The notes under the pieces: generated by a model
The model's database searches: none
Seen by the model: only the letters and a program-made list of their open reading frames with translations
Told to the model about the DNA's origin: nothing
Part shown: one piece after another, positions 27,280-39,693 of the stretch
Layout: the number at the start of each line of letters is the position of its first letter
How positions within the stretch are numbered: position 1 is the stretch's first letter
Assembly (NCBI GenBank): GCA_014549065.1
Contig: JACDOX010000088.1
Location: 913,527 to 977,526 of the forward strand
Source of the DNA: Cardinalis cardinalis
Taxonomy: Eukaryota; Chordata; Aves; Passeriformes; Cardinalidae
Direction: 5' to 3'
Length of the DNA stretch: 64,000 nucleotides
Program-made: the position numbers and the translations under genes

Positions 27280-27447
27280 CTAGGAACTGGCCTTGCTGTT
27301 AAATTTTTCTAAAACAGTCATATTAATATGTTCAAAAATCCACTGTTGAGTTTCAGACAAAGGATCACATCTGTTCATGAAAATCTTCTTCTCAGCTGGG
27401 TTGCAATCTATGCAGCTGCTGCTTACCGGATGGAACAAAGTTTTGTC
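27280..27447 (-). CDS. GALNTL6: GALNTL6 last coding exon with stop codon
   Basis: Minus-strand exon whose coding part is 168 bp (55 codons plus TAG at 27280-27282). The frame is too short to stand out as an open reading frame. I found it by looking for the expected C-terminus downstream of the 33347-33496 exon. The acceptor is TTCCTGTAG. The peptide begins DKTLFHPVSSSCIDC, contains the EKKIFMNRCDPLSETQQW stretch and ends in LEKFNSKASS. It is the gamma repeat of the lectin domain, with C-I-D and a canonical QxW (QQW). An internal GTAAGC after the first 24 bases (27421-27426 on the forward strand) is a good cryptic donor. No frameshift or missing key residue is seen. Confidence 0.95.
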   Translation of the reverse strand, partial: DKTLFHPVSSSCIDCNPAEKKIFMNRCDPLSETQQWIFEHINMTVLEKFNSKASS

Positions 27448-30400
27448 CTACAGGAATGAAAAAAAATAGAATTAAGTAGCAAATGCCAAATTGGAAGTGT
27501 TCTAATTTTACAGAACATGGATTAAGAGAGCCCTGTTTGAAATGATTTTACTGTGCAGTAACCTTGTGTAATAAAAACAGCTATTATTAGAAAGCTGTAG
27601 AGAATGGAATTCTCTTCCCTTGGGCTATTATCCTTTATGAAAATGGGGATTCAAGAAAGAGGNAGATATCATCTGGTCTTTGACTAACAACTGCATAATA
27701 TTATGAAAAAATAGAATGTCTTTTAATATCTTTGCATATCACGTATTTGCTTGAAGCCCATTTAAATGACTGTACCTGAAAAATGGATTTGTTTGGGGCT
27801 TTTTTAGAGAAATTTTGCTCTTGACAGGGTTGTGTTTCTTGGCAGGGGGAGCTGTAAAATCTTGAACTTGGTGAAGACTTTAAAAATGAATTATTAACTG
27901 AAGTGGTGGACAGATGGACACAGGATTGATGTTCTCATCCCATTCAATGCCTGTGGCCTTTCTAAGATCAGCCACTGAAATACGCTCTCTCTCCTAACAA
28001 GATGGTAATCCTAACACTGATTTAGCTCCATATGGAGATTTTGTGAGGGCAAGCATGGATTAAGTTGCTTTAAAAAGCATATTTATGATGATTAGTTTTA
28101 TTAATTTTACTTCATGAAACTGGAGTGAATAGTAAGTAACCTGATGTGAATCTTTGTGAAAGCAGTCAGTTGAGCAGGTGGTGAGTTGGGTAGTTTCAAC
28201 ATACTTAGTTGANGTAGGCAAGTGTTTTGAGAAAGACAGATGTGGGAGTCATTAGATGGTTTGAAAGTTTCCAGGGACTATACTGCTGCATCTGTTGAAA
28301 TAAATTTCAGATTACTCTTGGTAAACCACATTCAGGCTTTTNCCCTCCATGCCAATGATTGCCCTGACACTATTTTAATACTAATCCAGGATGTGCCTGC
28401 TTTCCCAGTTTGTGATAGGAAAAAAATCTACTTGTCAAATTGCAATTGATTAAAAACTGACACAAGTACTCTGGGTGCTGAGCAACAATCATAGAAACTT
28501 ATCTTTAAAAATACCTCACATTTAAATAAAAACAACAACAAAAAAAAAGTACGACAACAAACAGAAACAGCAGCTATTTAAAACCACTTTGAAAAATTAG
28601 GTTTTTTTTTAAATTTAGGAAAGATTAAATTCACTGATTTGTGGTTTGTGAAAAAATGGTAAAGTACAATCCCTCTTTTTAAAATTAATGTATGCAATAA
28701 AGAACCAAGTCAAAAGTACTTTGCACTCTGGCTGAGGGGGATGGTGTTACATCTGCCTTTCACACTGTTTTACTTTCAGCACTGGCCTTTCCCCAAAAGC
28801 AGTGGATGAACACACACTCCCCCCACCAGACTGAAATTCAGAGGCATGCCATCAAAGCTGACAGGACCGAACCAAATGAGTAGAGGCCTTTTGCTTGTGT
28901 TTTACAAGGAGAGCAGGCAGGATACTTCAGCTTGCAAGAAGGGGGTAACTGTTCTGTGTACAAAAGACTACAGTGTCCCTGCTAGGATGAGGTGGGCCTG
29001 CAAGAACTGCCCGGCACCCTAGGGGGTGGCGCAGGCACCCATCTGCACTTTGCCAGCTCCTTCTGTACTAATAAGAGCTTGATGCAGTGGCACTGTCTGA
29101 AATCAGGACACAGCGACTGTGCCATGGCCACCCAGCCTGAAGTGGGACCTTGAAGGAAGGGGGCACATGGTTTTTCCTGCAGTATAGCTGGGCATGAGGG
29201 TCAGCCAAGATATTAGGAAGTCAAAGTTGGAATGCTAGAAGCTTTAATAAGATAGCTGGTACAAGAAGAAAGGAAACANCTTCAGCACAAAAAGCTTGCT
29301 TTGAAAAACACTCCAGCCCTTCCAGAAAGCTGGCAGTCTTTNTTACAGAAATATCACAGGCAGGCGATTTTTGAGTGAAGCATTATTGCTGTTTTTATTT
29401 AGAGTCTGGTTATTAGGAAAGAAGAGTGTCTTTTAAGAATAGGGACAGAGTTACTACTCTGNAAAAACTTCTGGCTGACTTAGCAACATATAAAGGCCCA
29501 TTAATTTATCATCTCAAGCTTATGCTGATTTAAAGTGAAAGTCTGGTGGTATTATCTTCCACTGGATTTCAGTAGAAACAGGTTCAGGACTTCAAGGGGT
29601 AACAGCTGTGTGCATCCNAGAGAAGAAATTTACAAGAGAAATACATTAATTTCTCTTTACACTAATATTGAGAAACCACAAGCACTCTTGTGGAGACATT
29701 TCTAACATCTGTAAACAGCAGAATATTTTTTTTTCCTTCTGCATGAAGGCAAGCCTGAAGATTATTTGCAGAAGGAGAAACTCCTCCATCGGATAATTGG
29801 TCTCAACAGTTCAGGGGGGTTGGCAATGACACACAGAGCCTTTCATTTCTTATAGGTCACTGCTGTAACTATGGCCAAAGTCAAGAGCAACTGGAAGTCA
29901 TTATCAGCTGCTAGCTGTAGTAGTTTATCTGAAATCAGTTGGTAGCTCCAGTGCAGCTGCAGCAGGACTGAAGTCCATATGATAAAAGCCACTATCACTA
30001 TGACATGTCTTTGTCTGTGTGAGGGAATAATCTACACACCTCCTGCATGGCAAGTGAACTGACTCTTACAGTTTTTCCCTGCAGCTGTCAGCCCCTGTCT
30101 TCTGGGCACAGTTTTGATGCTGTCAGTCTGGCATCTATCATAATCACTAGGCTCAGGGTAGAATTACCATATAATGAAATTGATTTTGCACNATTGTTTC
30201 TTTTTAGAGACCTACTAAATCAGCCCTCTCTTGGATACTTCTGCTCTACAAATAGCAGTAGTGGGCCTGTGGCACATAAATTGAATCACACTTTATCAGA
30301 ATCAGTGCACTACCTTTCAGGCTACCAGAACGATGCTACATTGAAAACCAGAGGCATATTCCTTCAATATGAGGAATAGAAATTTGTAGGCACTGCTGAT

Positions 30401-33346
30401 CATNGGCTCTGGCATGCTTAGGAATATCAAACAGAGTCAAAGAAATAGCTTTAGCTTGGGAAGCTAAAGCAATTCTCCCAAATATCAAATAATTACAGAC
30501 TATTTACATTTATCTACCTAATACCTTACATTGCTCTAATATGGTGCCAATATTTTTTGTCCTGGCATTACTCACATTCTTCTACTTACAACCCACAGCA
30601 ATGTTTGCAGTACTGCTTGGATTTATTCTGCTCCATTGCTTCTTACAGCGTTTTCTCAAAGGTATACTTGGTAGACCAGTATTTCAGATTGGTCCTAAGA
30701 AAATTGATTACTTAATATTGAAGACTTATGAGACTTTCAAATAGCTGGCCAGATGTAGTTTAAGCAGTATGGGAATAAGAACAGTTTTTTGACACATGTT
30801 TATTAGTGGTAGTTTTGGCTTCATTCATCTGAAAAGAATGAAAAGAGCGTGGTTTGCACGCTCTGAGACGGCACTGCAATGAGAAGCAAAGTGTACNTAA
30901 TGGGGGTAGGCTGTAGATTTTTTCCAGAAGAGCACTCCTTACCCAAAGTAAAATATTAATGTNTTCTACTTGCCACTAAAATATTTAAGCTGTTTTTATT
31001 CACCAGGATCCAAAACCAGGTTGTTACGATTTCTATGCTATAAGAATATGGAATCTGAAAATAATGCCTGGCTTCAAATAGCATTTGCAGCACTTTGCAA
31101 TCATTTCTCTGCTGTAACTTTTTATCAGTGGCTCAAGATGCAAATAATCATGAGACTCATCTTTAAATGAATAAAAACCTCATATCTTCTAGTTTTATGG
31201 AAATAATATGAGAGCACGATAAGAAATGCTTCATATTAGGNTTCTAGGCTTCTTATAAGACATTGACAAGCAAGGTCATTTCTCCTAAAGCATAAGAAGA
31301 ATTTTTGGCAGGATGAATACATGACCATTAGGAAGCTACAGTGTCTATAAATGGTGCAGAGAACAGAAGAGAGTGGCTGACCNGCCCTCTGTTTTTTAAA
31401 AAGAAACACTCCTTTCTTAACTACATTATTACTCCTATTTATTTAGGGTGCAGATTCACTAGCATACCATTCCCTAGGTAAAAGGCTCTAGGACAGATCA
31501 GTTTTTGTTTTGTAGGGGGGAAAACACTAGAAGTTCTATTGCCAAATGCTTTCAGAACTGGAAAAGGATTATACCACATATAAGGTTTTTGGAGGTGTAG
31601 CTGTACTACNAGAAATCTCTAATATAAATCTGCCCTTTACCTGAGGAAACAGATTATAGGAAACACTAAAAAATACTTACTGTGTAGCAAACTAAAACTA
31701 AGCTTAAAAAACCCCACATATATATAGTTCTATTATTCCAATGCAGTTTCTTAACTTGAAGGTTTATGCAAATTCACCAGCTTGCTGTCAGGTTGGGATT
31801 ATGGTTAAGAATGTGTCAGTATTTCCATCATAACAAAACTTTGTGGTGTTTCTTGCTGAAATGGAAATGCCTGTCTTGCATTGAGAATTTTTATATGAGC
31901 CCTGTCAGCCTCGTGGAAATTAAAAATGAAGCTGTGCAGAGAATTTAATAAAACTTACACTGTATATTTTTTCCAAATGTCATTTTTTTTCAGTACCTGC
32001 TATATTCTGTCCTCATCAAAGGTGATGAGCCTTACAGAGTGTAGCTCCAGACCTGCATTTTGTCTTATGAACTGGCTATATTGAGCAACAAAGAAGTGCT
32101 AAGAATATGAAAGCTTTTTGATTTGCAGCTTGGGTAGGCAAAAAGATAAATCGTAAGGGTTTTGAAGCAAGAAGGGATTATTATGGCATTATAAAGTCAG
32201 ATAGGCAGCAATACAACCACCACAATTTATATCCTCTAAATATCTGCCCCATACATTCTAACTTTCTTACAAGTAATACCTCAGCTTCAAAGGGATTACG
32301 TTTCTGGAAAATCTGATGATGGGCCTCGATTTGCAACATAAATAAGGTAAAAAGGCACAAGCTAATAAGTAGGCACTCAGAAAAAAAGCATCAGGAGAAN
32401 CCTGTTTTTAATAGTTCTGAATTAGTTTTCTACTATATATATTTAAACTAGAAAACAGTATTGAGGTTTATCTGNCAAAGACCAATTCCTGGTACTTTGG
32501 CCCCAGCTTACACAAGGTGAAGGGCAAGGCACAATGGTCAAAGAAAACTGAAGCATGTGTGAGAGAAATCCTCAGTGCTTCAGAGAAATCCTTATCTCGA
32601 ATGGACTACATAGTTTATTAGTGAAATCTTTAATAAAGACAACTTGCTGATTAACTATTGAAAAACCCTAACAACAACAACAGCAACAAAAAATAAGTAG
32701 CATTACCAGGACTTTTTACCGCAACTGAAGCTCTGAGAGTTTCTAGCTTGACCTCCTGATTTCAGTGATTTATAAAAATGGGCTGAAATTCAGCAGATCA
32801 AAACAGTGTCTAAGCTGCTTATCTTTAGTTTATAAACTCCTGCCTCCTTTGGGCTTAGAGCAGTGCTTTAAATGTTGGGTGGGTTTTTGTTTTTGTTGGG
32901 GTTTTTTGTTTGTTGGTTTGTTTTGGTTTTTTGAGGGAGATTTTCCTGCCACTTTTAATCTTTAAAATGTAGTAAAGTACATTTAACTCATGAGCAGCAT
33001 GTCTTGCCGCTGTCACATTGGATGCAAATATTTCCAACAGTGCCTCTGTTAAAATGACACAAGCATCTTGAAGCGCCAGAATGGTAAAACACCTTTCAGG
33101 GAACAGATCCAATACAGACACCCTCTGAGCTGGATCAGATCCATTTTCATTTAAATTTGACCTAAATATCTGAATGCTCAAAAGGAACATGAATATGTTT
33201 ACAGAGATTTCCACAAAATTAAATTGGAATAGGATGTGGTGGATTTTAAAACAGAACTGCTTCGACAGGAAAGCACAAGCCTGTGCTAAACTGAATACAG
33301 GCTCAAGATGGTCTGAACCTCCAAGACGCCCCACAGTGACTCTGAC
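27448..33346 (-). other. GALNTL6: GALNTL6 intron (last), 5.9 kb
   Basis: Bounded by the GTCAGA donor at the upper end and a TAG acceptor at the lower end on the minus strand. Mostly AT-rich unique-looking DNA. A GC-richer patch lies at about 28900-29200. A small hairpin (AGAGCGTG and CACGCTCT, 5-nt loop) lies at 30844-30864. A T/G-rich tract lies at 32877-32937. I see no second gene and no mobile element that I can name. Confidence 0.8.
32877..32937. repeat. T/G-rich low-complexity tract
   Basis: Runs of T broken by G and GG over about 60 bp. On the GALNTL6 sense strand it reads as an A/C-rich tract about 410 nt downstream of the 33347 donor. Similar tracts occur elsewhere in the window and look like simple low-complexity DNA. 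Confidence 0.7.
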
Positions 33347-33496
33347 CTTCCTATAGCTCCAGTGCTGGTTTCCCTTCATCCCGTGACAGTCATACAGTGT
33401 GACAGGGCTACTGTGCGAGATGGCGTCGAAGCAGAACTTCCTGGTGTGAAGTGGCTCCCCAGGGCGGATGTCTTCTCTCCAACCAAAGGTGAAGAG
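33347..33496 (-). CDS. GALNTL6: GALNTL6 coding exon (second from the end): middle lectin repeat
   Basis: Minus-strand exon of 150 bp (50 codons, phase 0-0). The acceptor is GTTTTCCCAG, and the exon starts LFTFGWREDIRPGEPLHTRK. It continues with KFCFDAISHSSPVTLYDC and ends GMKGNQHWSYRK. It encodes the beta repeat of the lectin domain, with the C-F-D pattern, the LYDCHG strand and a canonical QxW (QHW). The donor is AAG|GTCAGA: a GT, but with C at +3 and A at +5-6, weaker than the other four donors. The open frame runs on into the intron for many codons, so an open reading frame alone would place the exon end wrongly. The join to the next exon (YRK then DKTLFHP) matches the family. Confidence 0.95.
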
Positions 33497-36400
33497 CTGG
33501 GAAAACAATCAGGAAATACAATCATATACTATTGTGAAATTTTTTTTTAAATAACACACAAAAGCTTAATGCAGGATGCCCTTTTTCACACCCCAGATGC
33601 TGGTTAAATGAGGTCCTGCCTGTGTACATTTCAGTGATGCCAACTGCCTTAATTGAAGTGCATCAGCGGCCATGTAGAACACACCCCAGGAAGGCATAAT
33701 CCCAGTGTCAGGGAAGGAATAAATCTCTAGTGACACAGTACTGCAAAGAGCAGGGGGGATATGCAGCATTAAAGCCTTCAGTTACCCCAGTTAAAGCAGC
33801 ACCTGAANGCACTAGGATTTCAGCTCCCTAGGACTCAGAAAGCCGCCGCCAGTGATGTTCCTTTAGCCCTCATTTGGGTCTGAACAAGCTGCCCAGGGAG
33901 ATTTTCCCATCACAGCCTCTCCTATGTTTAATGAGCAGTTTCCTTCTGTTTATAAGGGACACTGTTACCATAGCCTCTCTCAACTGCCTTTTTCCCCCAA
34001 ACAACACATGTTAAATGATCTTCATCTTTATACTTTGAAACCTGTGAGCTACAGGCAGCTTGTCAAAGCCCTTTTTCTCACTGCCTGAGAGGAGTCATGG
34101 AGGGTCACAGTTAATAGAGGAATCCTTCTCAATTAGACACCAGCTGTCTGAAGCGATGCTGTGACACTGCAGTCTTTCAATCATCAGATGAAGGTGACAG
34201 TTCTGACAACATCAAATTTAAAGACGGGGAGTGCATTTTCCTTTCCATGGACCTATCCTTGCAGAAAAGAGGTTGCAGGCTGTAAATTACTACCTAGAAG
34301 CTCTGTCAAGAGCTGTGAGGTTATTTTCTTTTCTTTTTTTTTCCTTTTTTTTGAGTGAGTGCTATTCTTCAGCTTTCTGCATGACTTTTGATTTGCCATA
34401 GGGAAAAAAAAAAGAAACTAACACTGAGAAAGTGAAGCTCTCTAAATGAGAAAACTTTGCTAGTAGAAACTGTTCAGCTGAGATTGTTCATGTGCAAGTG
34501 CACGCAGGCTCATTATCCAGGGAAGTAGCTCCCCAGACTGAATTCAGACTGTCTCCAACACCTCATCTCAGCTTCCTTTTGGCCCTTATCTAGCACCCTG
34601 CTCCTCCAGTGTGTACATTCCCTGATAGAACCAGCTATAAACTGAAGCTTAATAAATATCATGCAGGTCTGATCCTGAACAATTCTGTAGTGGTTCCCAG
34701 ATTTTAACCCCTTCATAGCAATAGTGATATTCTTTCCATAGTATTCCTAAAAGAAACGCCTCTTAAAAATACTGCTTCTTCAATGCTGTACCATCCTCTA
34801 AATATCACATTTAAAAGGTCTTACTGTCTCTCTTGGCTTGTAGGCCCTAAATACAAGCATATATCAGGGTATTTACCTTTTTTTTTCTGTCTTACTGTAA
34901 GCCCTTGTTTGCTCTGTTAGCTGCTGTTATTCCCAATTTATATCTGCATTATAGGTTTTCTAGAGAGTGTTTTCTTAATTTGTCTATGTGTCCTGCTTAT
35001 TTCTTCCATCTCCCAGAGTGCCTTTTACATTTATCTGCAGTAAAATGCAGTGGACAGCTTTACCCTTGTTTTCAAAGCAATTTCTGCTTTTCAAAAGGTT
35101 CAATCTTTTCCCACTTTTCTTCATGTTTCTTTGAAGAATCATCATGGACTCCCTACAATAACTTATCATTTCCAAGCAAAGAGAGAGGTAAGATTTGGTA
35201 CAGAGAAAAAACCANGCTGCTGTTTCTTCAGGAAAAGAGAAGCCTAAGACAATTTTCCTTTAACGAAAAGCGAACAAAAGCCATTTTCTTTATCTTATCC
35301 TTTACCTTTCTACAGACACATAATAAACCTTGAGTTCAAAGTGATGAATAACAAATACCTAGAGGAATGGTGTGGAACAGTGCTTCTGTGATATTCTCAC
35401 TCTCATTAGTACTACTGCAGAGAGAGATTCTATTTCAGGACCAGCNTCATCTTTCCCAGTGGGTGACTCGCCAAATTTCTCATTCTGTGCATGAGCTGTG
35501 AGCTGAGGGACCANTTCTTGCTGCTCTCTGGACCTTGGCCTGAGGACTAGTACCCCACTGAATGCATCGGTACACCTGAAAGAGCTCAAGCCAGCCTTTA
35601 AATCAGATCATAGTGATCCAAACTATTCCTTCGCTCTTTTCCACTCCTCTGTGGTTTCTGAAGACTGCCAGGGCTGTGTCCTGTTTGCAAGTCAAGACAT
35701 GGTAACAGCAGAGGCCTTTTATTCCCTTCCACTGAAAATGAAGATCTGTAGAATACTAGATATCAATGCTTAGACTCTTTTTCCTCCTTCTTTATCCTCC
35801 CATTTAAAAAAATGTTTTATTTTTAAATCAACAAGTATGTCTTCTCCCTAGTGATACTATAAAATCAATCTTTTTAGGCACAGGAACTCAGTTTTAGGAC
35901 TAAGAGAGAGAAGAGAAAAAAATCACAAAAAAGGTTGTACTTCTCTATACACCCAGTTGGTATTAAGATCTTGCAATTACAGACACAACACGAAGGTGTA
36001 CAGTCTTCCCAATCTCGTAATTCTAAACTTTCCTCTTTTAAACAACAGTTTCCCTCTAGTTGAAANTGAATCTGGCCAATATAAATATTATCTCCCTGCT
36101 GCATAATGTCCAATAATGCTACATGTTATTAGCTGGAGCCCAGAGTATATAATGTTCTGCCTTGCCAGCACTTGTCACTTTGGATTTCATTGCTCCTTTG
36201 TTAGGAACAAACTGTGTCAGATTTTACAAGAAATGGCTGAGCCTTTTTGTGCCCTTTTTGTACTTCATTCATTTCTGACTGCTTGTTGATTTGAAACAAG
36301 GCTGCACGAAGTTCCCAGACACATCATTAACCAACAGCAGGCTGATTCTTCACCTGCAACACATGGGGCTGCTGTTCACTGTTCTCTGCTGGACCCAGAA

Positions 36401-37569
36401 ACCCTCTGTCCTGGCTCAGTGGATGCTCATTTTCCTCTTACGATTTCTGTCATACCAGAGNCTGTAAAATACAGCCCCATCCTCTGTGTTTGCAATCAAG
36501 CAACCCCTCAGCTCTCATGCTTTGCCTTTTCATGTAGCCGTGCCCTGTCATGCAGTAACTGGGAAATACAGCTTTCCAGCTTCATTTACAATTGGCATAG
36601 GGCCTGAAGAATGATTGCCTGATAGAGCCATTGGCCTGGGACTGTCTCTAGGACAAAGGCCCTTTTGATGCCATTAATGCTTTCCAGCCTGGCAACATCG
36701 CTCAATTACTCGCTGTCTGGCTGGGGTCCTTCAGCTGGCACTGTGCTTTGACTGTGCCATTACACTTGAGGGGACAACGTGTACCCCCATCCAAAGATGA
36801 AATGCCACGTTTCAGAGCTGGGCCCTGGCTTGAACTATATCTCCAAGAAGAGAAGAAAGAGCTGGGCTTTTGCTGAGCCATGTTAGAGATGGTGCCTGTC
36901 CACCCATTCCTTGGCAAGGCTGGGGAAATTGAAGAGAGACAGTGATACTTGTAATTTGCCTTTGCTGTTGGTTATCAGTCCAGCAGAGCCTCCGTTTCCC
37001 CTGAAGGCAAAAGCTAGCTTTGGGAAGACAGAGATGGATGAATGCAGCGCCATGACATATCCTCCCATCCCTTTTCTTCCNCTCTGGTTCTTAGTTTTGG
37101 GGAAGTTTCCCAAAACCACAGTGACACATCCTCACTTCTCACCAATCTCCTGTTTAAAGTTTTCTCCAGAAAGCCTGCAAGCACCCCACAAACCTTTTGA
37201 CTGCTGCTTGCCCAGGGGCTTGCACAGCTCTGAGGTGGAAGGTCATCTTTCTCTCCTGGGATCTGCTAAAGGGCTGTGTCGTGTTGTCTGAGACTGGCAA
37301 CATGACATGAATCAAGTGGCACAAAGGATCATCTCTGTCTGGCACTGATGCCTGTCACACTGGTCACATTAAGCTACTANAGCTTGCCACTGAACTCTGT
37401 AAATCTATACCAAAAGTTTCAAGTCCACCTCAGCGTCAATCCATGCTATTCAAAATATGACCATAAAATACTTGATCCTTTCATTAATACTGCCAGTTTC
37501 TACTGGTGTACGCAGAACTCATCGAGGCGACAAATTCCGTGAGATCTAAAGAAGGAAGAGGAGCGCTAT

Positions 37570-38180
37570 GANGTTGGCCCGGGGTTTGATGCCCCACAGA
37601 CGAGTGTGACAGCAGCGCGGGGCTGGCCCTGAGGGCGCCCTGCCATGAGGAGCGCTGGCCCTGACGGGGTTAGCCCTGAGTGAGCTCGGCCATGAGGGGC
37701 GCTGGCCTGAGCGGGGTTAGCCGTGAGGGCGCCCGGCCATGAGGGGCGCTGGCTCTGAGGGGTGTTAGCCGTGAGGGCGCCCGGCCATGAGGAGCGCTGG
37801 CCCTGAGGGGTATTAGCCGTGAGTGCGCCCGGCCATGAGGGGCGCTGGCCCTGAGGGGTGTTAGCCGTGAGTGCGCCCGGCCATGAGGGGCGTTGGCCCT
37901 GAAGGGGGTTAGCCGTGAGTGCGCCCGGCCATGAGGGGCGCTGGCCCTGAGGGGGGTTAGCCGTGAGGGCGCCCGGCCATGAGGGGCGCCGGCCGGTGCC
38001 GCGGCGCGCCCGTTCCGCTGGGCCGCGCTGCCCCCTGCCGCCCGCCCGCCGCACTGCCGCAGGGATGAGCCGCTCCCGGGAAGGCTTNCGAGCTCTGCGG
38101 CAATGCCAGAGTATGCGCTGCTCCCCGCCAGCCCGGCGGAGAGGATCTGTGCTGTCCCTGGGGCACACGTCGAGCACCGA
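37570..38180. promoter_or_regulatory. Isolated intronic CpG island
   Basis: About 600 bp that is strikingly GC-rich and dense in CpG (for example the GCCGCGGCGCGCCCG stretch near 38000) inside otherwise AT-rich intron. In birds, unmethylated islands usually mark promoters. No known gene start is recognisable here, so it may be an alternative GALNTL6 promoter, an antisense or other noncoding RNA promoter, or merely a GC-rich repeat. A run of 61 codons opens with an ATG at 38065 (MSRSREG...) but is not recognised. Confidence 0.5.
37615..37990. repeat. 48-bp minisatellite, about 8 copies
   Basis: The string CCATGAGG recurs at 37643, 37690, 37737, 37785, 37833, 37881, 37929 and 37977, so the period is 47, 47, then 48 five times. 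A degraded partial copy precedes the first. Each unit carries GCGCTGGCCCTGAGGGG, TTAGCCGTGAG and GCGCCCGGCCATGAGG segments. Because 48 is a multiple of three, long frames stay open on both strands. On the minus strand the unit reads as a 16-residue repeat with APHGRA and SRLTPLRAS. I regard these as by-products of the repeat, not as a gene. Confidence 0.93.
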
Positions 38181-39693
38181 AGTGCTTCAGGCTTCCCAGC
38201 TATGGTTCTGGGATCTAAGGAGCTGGCTGGTTGGACTCCCTTTGTGCTAGCTTCACCTACAGATTCTAAGGAAGTCACTTTGTGTCCTTAGCGCAGAAGC
38301 AAGACCTTTAGATCCAGTCTGATCCCAAAGGTTGCAGGAGCCTGGAGTATGCAGAAACATGAATTCTTCGCTAACATCTTTCTCCCTTCGTGTCATTTCC
38401 CCTTTGTTCCAGCCTTTACTCTTTCAAAGGATATTTCAAGTCTCCCTTTTCTCTGCTAACATTTTTTTTTATTTTCTCCCCTTTTCATCCAACTTCTTTT
38501 TTCCTTTTCTCGTATCTGAGGAGATATATCTCGTATCTCCTCAGCATTTCCCCTCCCTTCTTGAGGAGGGTTTGGAGCTGAGCAGATTTTAAAGCCAGAG
38601 AACACTGTGATGGGTTTAGTCTGGCCCATACAACTTCCTTCAATTAACTTCCTGAATTACTGTCTTTCAGAAACAAAACAATTATATTTATCTAGTTTTG
38701 GCACCCTATCCCCATGCAGTATCTCTGGTAGCTATCTGAAGAAGTCTTCTTTCAACAACTTCCTTTTTTGGGCCATGTTGTCACTTACCTAAATTGAGAT
38801 AATCCTTCAGCTTCTTGGTTACATGCACTTGCAGCTCTCCTCCTGCATTTCTCAGTATCCTCAGAGCATGCTTTTTTGACTTCAGCACTTCAAATATCCC
38901 TCAGAACTCCTCTCTCTTGAGCTTTTAAGTTTTTACAGTGTCGTGTGACTGCCAAGTCAATTTTTCTCCTCAGCATTACAAATCTTTTACTAATCTTGGA
39001 CCTTTTCNGGTGAAAGACTTGCTCACTAAATTTGCTAATAAATGGTTAGGTCGCACTTTTCATCTGGATTCTCCTTGCTCACACTGGCAAGACCCATGGC
39101 CTGTAAGTCATGATCCCTTTCCTATGGCACTCACAATGAGTAAAAATTAGAGCTTTTTTCCTCCATNCTCCTGAGAACTAACAGTTTTCTACCTAACCAA
39201 CCTAAATAAAAGCTTTTTTTGAGTCTTTATAATTCCTTGTCTTTTGAAATGCTTTTNAGCTTGCTTTTACTCATTTATCTCACTTATGCCTCATATTTGT
39301 TTAAAATAGAACTGTTTATTGAGATAAAAGCATAAAAACAGACAATGACTGGAGCTGTAAAAGGCCTGGTACTATAGTTAAAATATTTTCAGGTAGCTCA
39401 ACCAAAATCAACATGNTTTCATGACATGGTGGTAGAGAATGGGGCCTCAAAAAGCTCTCTGGGAATTGGAATTCCTTTTGGAAATGAAGATGGCCCAGGT
39501 GGTTGTTGGAATTTCTCAAGTTATGTTAAGGAGTACTTTGTAAAAGCCATGAAGGTCAGTAATAATTCAAAAATTATTTCTACACTCTGTTTTACCTTAA
39601 GAAAAGGAGAAGCCCTCAGGAAATGTTTAAAAACTGGGAAAGAGAAGCAACAATGTTACCCTGATTTTCTCTTTCTACCATTAAAATAAATAC

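Larger units (their letters stand above)
33497..39693 (-). other. GALNTL6: GALNTL6 intron, 6.2 kb, containing a CpG island
   Basis: The intron lies between the two exons encoding the alpha and beta lectin repeats. Apart from the CpG island and minisatellite at about 37570-38180, it is ordinary AT-rich intron with pyrimidine-rich stretches (34330-34360, 38380-38570). No further coding exon or recognisable mobile element is seen. Confidence 0.8.

Noticed and set aside
33497..33508. Upstream extension of the GALNTL6 lectin exon to an in-frame ATG
   Set aside because: The CCCAG acceptor at 33497-33498 explains the frame, and the join to the previous exon restores the family sequence. The ATG is intronic.
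34905..35333. 142-codon plus-strand frame, hydrophobic and Cys/Phe-rich
   Set aside because: Composition reflects a pyrimidine-rich intron stretch. It is antisense to GALNTL6 and interrupted by an N, with no domain seen.
37566..38278. Overlapping minus-strand frames of about 200 codons with an APHGRA/SRLTP repeat
   Set aside because: They arise because the 48-bp minisatellite has a period divisible by three and few stop codons. No start context, no domain, and equally long frames exist in two registers.
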